Made by a program: the position numbers and the translations under genes | Notes under the pieces: generated by a model | What the model was told of the DNA's origin: nothing | The model's input: the letters and a program-made list of their open reading frames with translations, nothing else | Databases searched by the model: none | In this document: piece after piece, positions 1 through 7,898 of the stretch | Numbering within the stretch: the first letter of the stretch is position 1 | Layout: the number at the start of each line of letters is the position of its first letter | NCBI GenBank assembly: GCA_023230925.1 | Contig: JALNWK010000040.1 | Coordinates: 1 to 27,617, forward strand | Reading direction: 5' to 3' | Source: Limnochordia bacterium | GTDB lineage: Bacteria > Bacillota > Limnochordia > DUMW01 | Length of the DNA stretch: 27,617 nucleotides

Positions 1-130
1 CGACGTAGACATGGTAGCCTAAACTACCAAAGCCCTCGACAGTATCACCAAGCATTCATGAGCAATTCTATAAGAAGGACAGCCATTGTAGCATAATGTC
101 CGAATTTAGGGGGTCAGACCGATACCATGA

Positions 131-160
131 ATGGAACACCACGCTGTTCCATGCTATAAT
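131..160 (+). promoter_or_regulatory. Extended -10 promoter with dyad operator, AraC-family gene
   Basis: TATAAT at 155-160 is preceded by TGC at 152-154, an extended -10 element. At 17-bp spacing the -35 hexamer (132-137, TGGAAC) is poor, as expected for an extended -10 promoter. A perfect dyad, ATGGAAC (131-137), 8-nt spacer, GTTCCAT (146-152), fills the -35 to -10 interval and its right arm touches the TG motif. A bound dimer there would block polymerase. Self-regulation by the downstream AraC-type protein, or control by a LacI/GntR-type repressor, is inference. Confidence 0.5.
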
Positions 161-254
161 ATTACTAATATATGGTAGTGTTCGGACTTACAAGTGATCT
201 TAGTTTAAGGGGGGCTTTAGGAAAAGAACAAGACTAAAGAGGAGGAGGAACTTG

Positions 255-1169
255 ATGCTCCTGTGTGATTTGTACGCAAAAGAGTTGTGGAAGAGGCCCT
301 TCGTTCCGGTCATTGAGTACTACTACCGACGTACTTTCCCCCATGAGTATCATTTCAGTAGTCACACGCACAGCGCTGTAGAGATAATGTATGTTGAGTC
401 TGGTGATATGCTATTAGAGCTTCAGGGAGAGCCCGTGGAGCTTTTGACGAAGGAATTTGTTGTTATTAACACTGAGATTCCCCATGGAATCCTAGGTGTT
501 AGCGTAAACTGTCGCGTGAACAACTGCGAGTTTTTCTTTCAACCAGCAAGTGTAGTCATCGGATCAACTATTGATGTAGTTAAGCACATCAATCAATCCG
601 CTTGGCCCTTGAGTTACGGTGCCCCATGGCTCAAATGCCGGGATAGTGGATATGTAGGGTCAACCATGAGGGAACTAATCGAGGAACTAGATGGAACCCT
701 TGATGACCCCCTTGGCCAGGAATTGATGCTACGTTTGGATTTCTGGCGTGTCATTATCTATATATCCAGGATGATTGCTAGTTCAGGTGATACCACAGAC
801 CTGGCAAATTGGCATGTAAACAAAGCTGTAAGTTACATCCGTACCAACTACCACCGCCCAGATCTGACCGTAGCAGAGTTAAGTGACTACCTTCAACTGA
901 ATCGTAGCCACGTGAGTCGCATTTTTAGAGAAGTAACCGGCGATACTCCTTCAGAGTATATTGCAAGCCATAGAATCAACATTGCTAAGAAGCTATTGGC
1001 TACAACTGACTTACCCATTATTGATATTTGTCAGGAGATCGGAATCAATTCGGAACAGTATTTCTCCCGTTTGTTCTCTAAAAGAGTAGGGATTAGTCCA
1101 AGGACTTTCCGCCGAAGCCGAGAGGTGATTAGTGCCTGGCCACCGGATACAAGCGATAGTACTAGCTAG
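255..1169 (+). CDS. AraC-family transcriptional regulator with N-terminal cupin domain
   Basis: A 304-residue regulator. The N-terminal half (about residues 15-150) is a cupin-like ligand-binding domain with a histidine-rich strand (HFSSHTHSAVEIMYVESG) and the usual glycine turns. The C-terminal 100 residues are an AraC/XylS DNA-binding domain with two helix-turn-helix units, LTVAELSDYLQLNRSHVSRI (about 204-223) and PIIDICQEIGINSEQYFSRL (about 253-272), ending in the family GISPRTFRR signature. ATG 255 lies 6 nt after AGGAGG (243-248); a TTG at 252 is an alternative. Cupin-AraC proteins usually sense sugars and activate carbohydrate genes. No intact sugar operon adjoins it, and the neighbouring Gfo/Idh and isomerase-like remnants may be its lost targets (inference). 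Confidence 0.9.
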   Translation: MLLCDLYAKELWKRPFVPVIEYYYRRTFPHEYHFSSHTHSAVEIMYVESGDMLLELQGEPVELLTKEFVVINTEIPHGILGVSVNCRVNNCEFFFQPASVVIGSTIDVVKHINQSAWPLSYGAPWLKCRDSGYVGSTMRELIEELDGTLDDPLGQELMLRLDFWRVIIYISRMIASSGDTTDLANWHVNKAVSYIRTNYHRPDLTVAELSDYLQLNRSHVSRIFREVTGDTPSEYIASHRINIAKKLLATTDLPIIDICQEIGINSEQYFSRLFSKRVGISPRTFRRSREVISAWPPDTSDSTS

Positions 1170-1663
1170 ATATGACAAGCCGGAGTGTACAACTCTAGTT
1201 CCAGTCTCGCCGAATACAAGTATGCGTTATTTTGGGTAATTGTCTCGACCTCTAACCGCCCCAAATCGTAAGCACTCAAGATAATAACACCGCATCCATA
1301 ATACTCATAACCTCGCCTGAAATGACTATCCTTTCTGGATGTCTGCGAAATTGCGATGTCACTTAGCCATATTGATTGCGGTAAAGACCCCTGCGAATTA
1401 CCGCATTTGGTTTCCTTACCACCTGCAAATGGCGAACACTGGGTTGCTTACCTCAAGAAAGTAGATTACCGTATTCCAAGACGATTCTCGATGAATGCAG
1501 GTGACTAACACTAACAACAATGACATTGACCCTTTTTTTTGGACACGCTACCGCAGTAGAGTCTCATGCCTTGCTAGTTTCTGTGGTGAATGATTACGCT
1601 ATCCTGCAGGAAAATAGGAAGAGGAAATAGAACCAGTATGCGTGATACAAGGAGGGGTTTGCG
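1170..1663. other. 494-bp gene-free stretch with a possible decayed gene end
   Basis: No intact gene. A plus-strand frame running to the TAA at 1506-1508 reads GEHWVAYLKKVDYRIPRRF before MNAGD. The part around WVAYLKKV, close to a terminal acidic residue, resembles the end of TIM-barrel sugar-phosphate isomerases/epimerases, where a D-W-x-x-Y-L-K-x-L segment sits about 25 residues from the C-terminus. The upstream frames are broken. A small dyad, TGCGGTAA (1377-1384) and TTACCGCA (1398-1405), lies inside. I found no convincing promoter for the next gene. Confidence 0.3.
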
Positions 1664-2548
1664 ATGAGAGTAGCAGTTGTAGGCTTGGGGAATGTTGGGA
1701 AATACGCCGTTGAGGCAGTTCTAAGGGCAGATGATATGGAGTTTGCTGGTATCGTCCGCCGCAAGGACTCTATTCACGAGGCTAGTCCCCGGGGGTTAGT
1801 GGTTAGCGATATAACAGAGTTAGGTGATGTAGACGTTGCGATAATCTGCACACCTTCACGTACAGTCCCTACGATTGCCAAGGAACTTCTTGCCTTAGGA
1901 ATCAACACCGTTGATTGCTACGACATTCATGGAGAATTGGTGAATCTGCGGGATGAACTGGATGAACCGGCGAAATTGAATAATGCCGTCTCAGTTCTAT
2001 CTGCGGGCTGGGATCCGGGAACCGATTCGCTTATTCGGGCTTTGCTGCAGGCCATGGCTCCTGGCGGTTTGACATATACGAATTTCGGGCCCGGTATGAG
2101 TATGGGACATACTGCGGCGGTGAAAGCAATCGACGGTGTAGCGGACGCACTGTCCATGACGATACCAGTTGGAACAGGCTTGCATCGACGAATCGTCTAC
2201 GTTGTACTAGAGGATAATGCCGAATTTACTGTCGTGGAGAAGGCCATTAAGCAGGATCCATATTTCATCCATGATGAAACCCATGTGTATCAAGTGGAGG
2301 ATGTCAGTACACTAGTTGACATGGGGCATGGAGTCAGTATTGAACGTAAAGGAGTATCAGGCATAACCCATAACCAACTTTTCAAATGGGAAATGCGGGT
2401 TAATAATCCTGCTCTAACGGCACAGATCATGGTCGCCGCAGCCCGAGCCACAGTAAGACTGCAACCTGGTGCGTACACCCTGATCGAAATCCCGGTTGTT
2501 GATCTACTGCCCGGAGACCGAAGAACATGGATTGGACGACTGGTCTAG
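1664..2548 (+). CDS. ddh: meso-diaminopimelate dehydrogenase, type II-like
   Basis: Catalyses NADPH-dependent reductive amination of L-tetrahydrodipicolinate to meso-diaminopimelate in one step, feeding lysine and peptidoglycan synthesis in the cytosol. The 294-residue protein begins with a Rossmann motif, VVGLGNVGKYAVEAV (about 4-18). It carries the family blocks SAGWDPGTDSLIRAL (about 113-127) and TNFGPGMSMGHTAAVKAI, and ends GDRRTWIGRLV. The Corynebacterium type I enzyme is about 320 residues; this shorter form and its wording closely match the type II enzyme of Symbiobacterium as I remember it. ATG 1664 follows AAGGAGGGG (1649-1656) by 7 nt. It stands alone, with degraded DNA on both sides and no other lysine-pathway gene in view. 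Confidence 0.93.
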   Translation: MRVAVVGLGNVGKYAVEAVLRADDMEFAGIVRRKDSIHEASPRGLVVSDITELGDVDVAIICTPSRTVPTIAKELLALGINTVDCYDIHGELVNLRDELDEPAKLNNAVSVLSAGWDPGTDSLIRALLQAMAPGGLTYTNFGPGMSMGHTAAVKAIDGVADALSMTIPVGTGLHRRIVYVVLEDNAEFTVVEKAIKQDPYFIHDETHVYQVEDVSTLVDMGHGVSIERKGVSGITHNQLFKWEMRVNNPALTAQIMVAAARATVRLQPGAYTLIEIPVVDLLPGDRRTWIGRLV

Positions 2549-2901
2549 ACAATGGGGAAAGGCTAGCTTCGAAAGTCTCATGTGGAAGATTCTCGAAGCT
2601 AGTCACAAGACTCTTTTTGCTAGCGACAGTTTCTCCGTATCCATTGGACTTGCTTTGACAAAGTAGCTTACCCGCCGAATTTAACATCAATGAGACAAGC
2701 TCATCGGTTGAAAAAGTGCTGACGTTCTGAAAGACATGGGATTGATACGAGCGGTTAGTCAATGGGTTTCTATTGTGGGCAGACTTTCGCAGGTCTTGGC
2801 CCCACAGCCGACTGTGAAATGGCGAGACATTGTTGGCGTGATTGGGTATATGCCTGTGGTAGGTTAGAGGGGATGATGTCAGGTCAGCATTGGATGTTAT
2901 C
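2549..2901. other. 353-bp gene-free stretch with an unassigned open fragment
   Basis: Apart from the hairpin after ddh, the only notable thing is a 51-codon stop-to-stop plus-strand frame at 2712-2867. It reads sensibly, with segments DVLKDMGLIRAVSQWVSIVG and TVKWRDIVGVIGYMPVVG, alternating charged and hydrophobic. It has no clear start and stops about 35 nt before the Gfo/Idh remnant, in another frame. It looks like a gene fragment, but I cannot name the family. The long minus-strand frame across 2427-2981 has no family features and overlaps both ddh and the remnant, so I treat it as chance. Confidence 0.35.
2563..2616 (+). terminator. Likely terminator of ddh
   Basis: CTAGCTTCGA (2563-2572) pairs perfectly with TCGAAGCTAG (2593-2602) around a 20-nt loop that can pair further in part. 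A TTTTT run follows about 10 nt later. The large loop and the gap before the T-run make this weaker than a canonical intrinsic terminator. Confidence 0.45.
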
Positions 2902-3747
2902 GATGTGGGCGTTGTGGGGTAATAAGTCGCGGCCTTACTTCTAGAAGTGTCTTCGATAGTCATGAGATCATTAGTCTCCATGCAGTGTGTGATACCAATC
3001 AGGATCGGTTAGAAGACGCAAGGCAGGCGTTGGGCGCCGACGAGCAGTACACGAACTATGAGGAAATACTGAAAACTCACATGTTGATGCGGTTGTTATT
3101 TGCACTCCTATGCCTTGTATGTGCCACAGCGACAAAGGCTCTACGGCGAGGAATCCATTTTTTGAGTGAAGTCCCTGTAAAGTGTCAGGATTTAGGCAGG
3201 GCTTGCAATCAATCTGAGGCTATGTATATGATGGCGGAAGACTACATATACACCAAGCAAAATGTTTTGGTCGCTGAGCTTGTCAAACGGGAATCGATGG
3301 GTTTAGGGCCTGTGCTCACTTAGATGCCCGATGACAGGGTTACCAAGGTATCCTGTGTTGGTAGTGGCCATCATTATCAGGATCCACGAGCTGACTATTA
3401 AGAACAACAGGATGCTAGCCAGCACCGAACAAGATGCTCTCATTAGAATCAGGGTAGATATGCTGTCAAACAGGCCACATGCGATGAGGAATTACTCTCT
3501 TCAGGGGACCAAGGATTGTTGTGAATACGCCGATCAGGATTTGGTTAGCAGATATGTGTGACGATATGAATACGCTGGCTAGAACTTGATGCTCTAGAAC
3601 AGTATCTGCAGCGGTCGGCCCGTAGCAATCAATATCCATCGAGCACTTAATGTGACCCTACCGAGGTTGATCAGTCAGCAGTCGATTAGGCAAGATGGTA
3701 AATGGTTGCCGGTGCCTAATTCACGAGATTGGAAGTGCACGAGATGA
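2902..3747 (+). pseudogene. Decayed Gfo/Idh/MocA-family oxidoreductase
   Basis: Recognisable pieces of an NAD(P)-dependent sugar/inositol dehydrogenase lie in family order but in changing frames. They are: DVGVVG (2902-2919), the Rossmann strand; a 1-nt shift; NKSRPYF (2921-2941); another shift; FDSHEIISLHAVCDTNQDRL (about 2952-3011) and YTNYEEIL; a further shift to HVDAVVICTPMP (3080-3115), the conserved cofactor-binding strand; back to ALRRGIHFLSEVPV and AMYMMAEDYIYTKQNVLV (about 3139-3285), with the E-P/ME-active-site region; RPHAMRNYSLQGTKDCCE (about 3472-3528); and the C-terminus VAINIHRALNVTLPRLISQQ to the TGA at 3745-3747. At least three frame changes plus the stops at 3321-3323 and 3559-3561 rule out a working product. 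The final stop overlaps the GNAT start (ATGA), so the two were once translationally coupled. Confidence 0.85.
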
Positions 3748-4274
3748 CCGATCAGCTACGTATGATCTGGCCTGAGGGCCGCAAACCACCACTTTGTATT
3801 CTACCTAAAGGATATAGCGTCAGACGTTTTCGTCCCAGTGATGAACAGGCTTATGTCCGTATGTTAAACCGTGGTGATCTGGGTGAGTGGGATCTAGATA
3901 GGATGCGATCGATTCTGGAGAACCCGCTTGCACCCGGAACAGTATACTTTATTACGTATAATGATGTTCCAGTAGCTACGACCTGTTCACAAAAACAGGA
4001 GTCTGATTGGGATGATGATCTCGACTGGGCGGAAGTAGGTTGGGTTACTGTTGATCCCGCTCACAGGGGCAGGGGTCTAGGTCTCATCATCTGTGCTGTA
4101 GTTGTCGATCAACTGCAGAGATTAGGGTATAAGCACATCTATCTAAAAACCGATGATTGGCGCCTGCCAGCCATTAAGACATATCTCAGAATGGGTTTTC
4201 AGCCGCTAATCAACTCAGATGAAATGAACACGCGTTGGCGGGCGGTTGCCGAGAAGCTCGACTGGTCCTTTTGA
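3744..4274 (+). CDS. GNAT-family N-acetyltransferase
   Basis: A 176-residue acetyltransferase that would transfer an acyl group from acetyl-CoA to an amine; the substrate is unknown. The pyrophosphate-binding motif A is clear, VTVDPAHRGRGLG (about 101-113), followed by the long helix LIICAVVVDQLQRLGYKHIY and the C-terminal N-x-x-A-like segment DDWRLPAIKTYLRMGF typical of the fold. I chose ATG 3744, which overlaps the TGA of the broken dehydrogenase and has GGAAG at 3731-3735 as ribosome site. A TTG at 3729 would extend it by five residues. Because its upstream partner is dead, the gene may now depend on whatever promoter survives in the remnant. Confidence 0.85.
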   Translation: MTDQLRMIWPEGRKPPLCILPKGYSVRRFRPSDEQAYVRMLNRGDLGEWDLDRMRSILENPLAPGTVYFITYNDVPVATTCSQKQESDWDDDLDWAEVGWVTVDPAHRGRGLGLIICAVVVDQLQRLGYKHIYLKTDDWRLPAIKTYLRMGFQPLINSDEMNTRWRAVAEKLDWSF

Positions 4275-4425
4275 TAGATAACTACCGCTAAAGTGTGCAT
4301 TATCACATCTATCCCTATTACAGCGCTTAATCCCACATTAAGAATTTCCTAGATGCTCTCCTATAGGATAAGCAGTTCTTTCCAGGCATTGACCTGCTCA
4401 AAGTTGCCCAGAATACTATTGACAC

Positions 4426-4455
4426 TTGACTATAGGTGACGTGCAGCGCTATACT
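4426..4455 (+). promoter_or_regulatory. Sigma-A type promoter of typA
   Basis: TTGACT (4426-4431), an 18-nt spacer and TATACT (4450-4455) form a good vegetative promoter 30 nt upstream of the typA start. An overlapping TTGACA at 4419-4424 is nearer consensus but gives a 25-nt spacer to the same -10. Confidence 0.6.
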
Positions 4456-4484
4456 TGACCACGGATAGGGGTTGAGTAGAGTAA

Positions 4485-6332
4485 ATGGAGATTCGTAATG
4501 TAGCGATTATTGCCCATGTTGATCATGGGAAGACAACACTAGTAGATGCACTTCTAAAGGAAACAGGTGTGTTTCGGGAAAACCAGAAGACCGGAACACA
4601 GATCCTTGATTCCAATGCCCTGGAAAGAGAACGGGGTATTACAATTCTATCCAAGAACACCGGTATATTCCATAATGAGACGAAAATCAACATCGTTGAT
4701 ACACCCGGACACTCGGATTTTGGCGGGGAAGTGGAACGGGTGATCGGCATGGTTGACGGTGCCTTGTTAGTAGTAGATGCGGCGGAGGGACCATTACCGC
4801 AGACCCGATACGTACTCCAAAAGGCTTTCAAATACAATCTTAGGCCCATCGTGGTAATCAACAAGATCGATCGTAAGGATGCCAGGCCCTATGAAGTTCT
4901 GGAAGAGGTGCTGGATCTTTTTCTTGATCTAGATGCGACCGAGGAGCAAGCCGACTTCCCTGTGGTATGGGCGGTAGCCCGAGAAGGCGTTGCGTCATTG
5001 GAGCTTGAGGATGCACAAGCCCAGCTTGCCGGTAAGAAGGAGAAAAGCATATTGCCCTTGCTAGATCTAATCCTTGAGCACGTTCCCCAACCTACTGTGG
5101 ATCCCGATGGCCCCCTGCAGCTTCTAGCGACCAATCTGGAATACGATGAATACGTCGGTAGACTTGTCGTTGGAAGAATCCAACGGGGAACCCTTCGTCG
5201 GGGCATGCCAGTCACCGTATGTCGCAGTGACGCGGATTGGGAAAAGACTGCAAAAGTGGAGTATCTATATACCTTTGCAAGACTTGAACGAACCCTTGTG
5301 GAGGAGGCTGGGGCAGGGGAGATTGTGGCAGTGGCAGGAATCGATGATGTTTCCATCGGAGACACTATCGTAGATCCCAATGCGGTTGACCCCCTACCTG
5401 CGTTAAAGGTGGATGAGCCAACCCTCACTGTAATTTTCAGGGTAAACGATGGTCCCTTGGCAGGCAGGGATGGAAAATACATTACTTCCCGACACATTAG
5501 GGATCGCCTCTGGCGTGAAGCACAGACCAATGTGGCCCTTCGGGTCAACCCCACGGGCAGTCCCGATGCCTTTGAAGTGCGGGGGCGGGGGGAACTCCAT
5601 CTGGGTATTCTGATTGAAACCATGCGCAGGGAAGGGTACGAGTTTACTGTATCCAGACCCCAACCGGTGTTAAAGGAAATCGATGGTCAGTTACAAGAAC
5701 CCCTAGAACGAGTGTTTGTCGAGGTACCGGCGGAGTATTCCGGAGGTGTTATCCTGTTCTTTGGTCAGCGGAAGGGCGAAATGCTCAGTATGATGCAAAA
5801 CGAGAACACGGTCAAACTAGAGTTTGTAGTACCGGCCCGGGGTTTGGTGGGATTTCACTCCCAGTTCCTTACGGAAACCAGAGGCTATGGGGTTGTATAC
5901 CATACTTACTACGGTTATGGTCCCCACCGAGGTCCCATCCTAGAAAGAACCACGGGCAGTCTTGTCGCCTATGAGCCAGGGACCGCGACAGCCTATGCCA
6001 TAGTCAACGCGCAAGAGCGGGCAACGTTGTTCATCGAGCCGGGGACAGAGGTCTATGAAGGAATGATCATCGGTGAAAACTCACGCTCCGATGACCTCGA
6101 TGTCAATATTGCTAAGAAGAAACACGTCAGCAACATGCGTTCAGCTACTTCAGATATTGCAGAGAAGATTGATGTGCCCCGAAAGCTTACTCTCGAGCAA
6201 GCCTTAGCCTTCATTGCCTCGGATGAACTCGTTGAGGTTACACCCAAGACCATCAGGCTCAGGAAACAGGTTCTAGACCAAAGCGAGCGGTACATGATTC
6301 GAAAGCAATTGGCTGCCAAATCACTTGACTGA
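4485..6332 (+). CDS. typA: Translational GTPase TypA/BipA
   Basis: A 615-residue ribosome-binding GTPase of the EF-G/LepA class that helps 50S subunit assembly and stress or low-temperature adaptation. The G domain is complete: G1 AHVDHGKTTL (about 9-18), G2 RERGITI, G3 DTPGHSDFGGEVERV, G4 NKIDR. A beta-barrel domain, two EF-G-like domains (RGRGELHLGILIETMRREGY is the family domain III/V signature) and the TypA-specific C-terminus (RSDDLDVNIAKKKHVSNMRS) follow. Length is normal. The ATG at 4485 has only a weak GGGG/GAG ribosome site. The gene is monocistronic, with its own promoter upstream and a strong hairpin behind. Confidence 0.97.
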   Translation: MEIRNVAIIAHVDHGKTTLVDALLKETGVFRENQKTGTQILDSNALERERGITILSKNTGIFHNETKINIVDTPGHSDFGGEVERVIGMVDGALLVVDAAEGPLPQTRYVLQKAFKYNLRPIVVINKIDRKDARPYEVLEEVLDLFLDLDATEEQADFPVVWAVAREGVASLELEDAQAQLAGKKEKSILPLLDLILEHVPQPTVDPDGPLQLLATNLEYDEYVGRLVVGRIQRGTLRRGMPVTVCRSDADWEKTAKVEYLYTFARLERTLVEEAGAGEIVAVAGIDDVSIGDTIVDPNAVDPLPALKVDEPTLTVIFRVNDGPLAGRDGKYITSRHIRDRLWREAQTNVALRVNPTGSPDAFEVRGRGELHLGILIETMRREGYEFTVSRPQPVLKEIDGQLQEPLERVFVEVPAEYSGGVILFFGQRKGEMLSMMQNENTVKLEFVVPARGLVGFHSQFLTETRGYGVVYHTYYGYGPHRGPILERTTGSLVAYEPGTATAYAIVNAQERATLFIEPGTEVYEGMIIGENSRSDDLDVNIAKKKHVSNMRSATSDIAEKIDVPRKLTLEQALAFIASDELVEVTPKTIRLRKQVLDQSERYMIRKQLAAKSLD

Positions 6333-6335
6333 CAA

Positions 6336-6370
6336 GCATGATGGTTGTAGCTTGCATACAACCATCATGC
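6336..6370. terminator. Bidirectional hairpin between typA and lplA
   Basis: GCATGATGGTTGTA (6336-6349) and TACAACCATCATGC (6357-6370) form a perfect 14-bp stem with a 7-nt loop, beginning 3 nt after the typA stop and 29 nt from the end of the convergent lipoate ligase gene. The flank is only CTTTTG on the plus side and TTGT on the minus side, so termination may not rely on a U-tract. Confidence 0.75.
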
Positions 6371-6399
6371 CTTTTGATGGAATAGCTGCTTCCCGCGCC

Positions 6400-7395
6400 T
6401 CAGGCTGATTTAACCTGGGTGACAAGCCAGTGTTTTACATCCTTTACGTAGGGTGCCGCATCACCCGCAGATATTCCCTCCAAGGCTTGGGCAATAGCTG
6501 ATGACTCAAAGGGAGTCTGAAGTAAAGCAGAACGCACATGGTCCGTTAGGGTATACTGCAGCGCATCTGAATAAACGACAGCATCCACGATATGTCCATT
6601 CTTGACCCCAAGCCCCACCGTCAGTTCACCCCAGGAAAATCTCGTTTCATAGGAGAGAGCAAAGGCTGGTGTTTTCCCATAGCGCCACTCCCAGGAAGAA
6701 TAGTGTTCGTGTAACGCATCTGCTTCCTCAAGAAGTGGGGCTAGATCTAGCTCGGTTCCGTTGCCACCATACAAGCTCACAAAGGACTTGATCAGTTGCT
6801 CCTTAACTTGGGCAATACTAAGACCCGGAACCAGTTCTGCCAGATTGATCACTCGGGAACCCACTGATTCAACCCCTTTGGACTGCATCTTTTGTTTCGA
6901 GGGCTGTAAATAACGGCCGGCCTGTGCAAAATCAGCGTTAACCAGAATGGTGCCATGGTGCAAAGCAGAATCCCTGTAGTAGTAATACGCATTGCCTGAG
7001 AACTTGCGTCCCAAGACCGTAAGGTCATTTCGTCCTGAGAACTCTGCTTGAATCCCTACACCGGCCAGAGCGTTAAGGATGACTTGTAGTTGCTTGGCAA
7101 GATCGTATTGATGCCGCCCTAGTAAGAAGGTGAAATTCAAATTGCCAAGATCATGGTACACGGCTCCACCGCCGGACATTCTTCGAGCTAGCTTGCCACC
7201 TTCTTCTTCAAGAAGCTGACAACGGCATTCCTTCCATGCATTTTGATTACGACCAATCACCACGGTGTGTTGGTTCTGCCAAAGATAAAGGACTACCTGT
7301 CCTTGTTGCAACTGATGTAGCATAGCCTCCTCAAGGGCAATGTTATACCATGGGTCATTGTAAGGTGATTCGGCGATCAAGGTAACAAACTCCAC
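6400..7395 (-). CDS. lplA: Lipoate-protein ligase A
   Basis: Activates free lipoate with ATP and attaches it to lipoyl domains of 2-oxoacid dehydrogenases or GcvH. The 331-residue protein has the N-terminal NIALEEAML block, the lipoate-pocket motif RRMSGGGAVYHD (71-82), NLNFTF, and the catalytic lysine block GRKFSGNAYYYY with Lys131, followed by HHGTILV. The C-terminal accessory domain (about 250-331) is present, so it is the long LplA type. The start is GTG 7395, about 8 nt after GGAGGA; the ATG inside that stretch is out of frame. No lipoyl-protein gene is nearby. The upstream promoter contains a long dyad. Confidence 0.93.
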   Translation of the reverse strand: MEFVTLIAESPYNDPWYNIALEEAMLHQLQQGQVVLYLWQNQHTVVIGRNQNAWKECRCQLLEEEGGKLARRMSGGGAVYHDLGNLNFTFLLGRHQYDLAKQLQVILNALAGVGIQAEFSGRNDLTVLGRKFSGNAYYYYRDSALHHGTILVNADFAQAGRYLQPSKQKMQSKGVESVGSRVINLAELVPGLSIAQVKEQLIKSFVSLYGGNGTELDLAPLLEEADALHEHYSSWEWRYGKTPAFALSYETRFSWGELTVGLGVKNGHIVDAVVYSDALQYTLTDHVRSALLQTPFESSAIAQALEGISAGDAAPYVKDVKHWLVTQVKSA

Positions 7396-7427
7396 CGGCC
7401 ATCTCCTCCAGAAAAGTTGAGACGTAG

Positions 7428-7481
7428 TGCTAGAATAGTATCTAGTTTCCTATTCTAGCATGTTCTGTTTCCACAGATCAA
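7428..7481 (-). promoter_or_regulatory. lplA promoter overlapped by 11-bp-arm dyad
   Basis: Read on the minus strand: TTGATC (7481-7476), an 18-nt spacer, then TAGAAT (7457-7452) preceded by TGC, an extended -10. A perfect inverted repeat, TGCTAGAATAG / CTATTCTAGCA (arms 7428-7438 and 7450-7460, 11-nt spacer), covers the -10 hexamer and runs past the predicted start site. This is the geometry of a repressor operator. It could also fold at the RNA 5' end, but no U-run follows, so it is not a good terminator. Confidence 0.55.
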
Positions 7482-7541
7482 TCTTTTGAGGATCCGAAGA
7501 CGGGCTAGGTGTGAGCATATGCAGCTACGTAACCCATAGTA

Positions 7542-7898
7542 TTAGCTACTGAAATCCGGTTCAAAGGTGTCAATGGCCTGCTTAAGAAGACTAACTGAAT
7601 AGGCCATAGAGGGCCCTCCCCCAAGGGCCACAGCTACCATAGCGGCCTCCATGATCTCTTGTCGGGTAGCTTTAGCTTGTAGTGCATTGTGGACATGGTA
7701 GACAATACAATATTCGCATCTGTTATGTATAGATATGCCGATACTGATCAGCTCTTTTGCTTTTAGGTCCAGACTGCCAGGCTTATACATTGACCCCAAG
7801 AAGCTCATGAAGGATCGTACCTGCTCACCATTCGTCTTCTGTACTTCCTTTAAGCCTCCTACAAAGTCATCGAGTATTTGTCTTGGATCTCGTGCCAT
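7542..7898 (-). CDS. Carboxymuconolactone decarboxylase/AhpD-family protein
   Basis: A 118-residue all-helical protein with the CMD/AhpD core. The CxxC-x3-H motif is present: Cys61, Cys64 and His68 in NRCEYCIVYHVHNAL, followed by the conserved ATRQEIMEAAMVAVALGGGP. In AhpD proteins the CxxC carries out thiol-disulfide chemistry in peroxide defence, and many small relatives have no proven role. I chose ATG 7898, 8 nt after TAGGAG; GTG 7907 would lie in the ribosome site. Downstream of the URO-D-like gene on the same strand, with about 72 nt between; a TATACT in that gap could give its own promoter. The partner is unknown. Confidence 0.88.
   Translation of the reverse strand: MARDPRQILDDFVGGLKEVQKTNGEQVRSFMSFLGSMYKPGSLDLKAKELISIGISIHNRCEYCIVYHVHNALQAKATRQEIMEAAMVAVALGGGPSMAYSVSLLKQAIDTFEPDFSS

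Noticed and set aside
2427..2981. 184-codon minus-strand frame opposite ddh and the following region
   Set aside because: It overlaps the conserved end of ddh and the start of the Gfo/Idh remnant, and has no ribosome site and no family motif.
2985..3323. 112-codon frame as an independent hypothetical gene
   Set aside because: Its two halves match adjoining parts of Gfo/Idh proteins, while the missing middle (HVDAVVICTPMP) lies in another frame; it is part of the pseudogene.
4359..4369. TCCTATAGGA palindrome upstream of typA
   Set aside because: Ten bases with no promoter element around it; likely chance.
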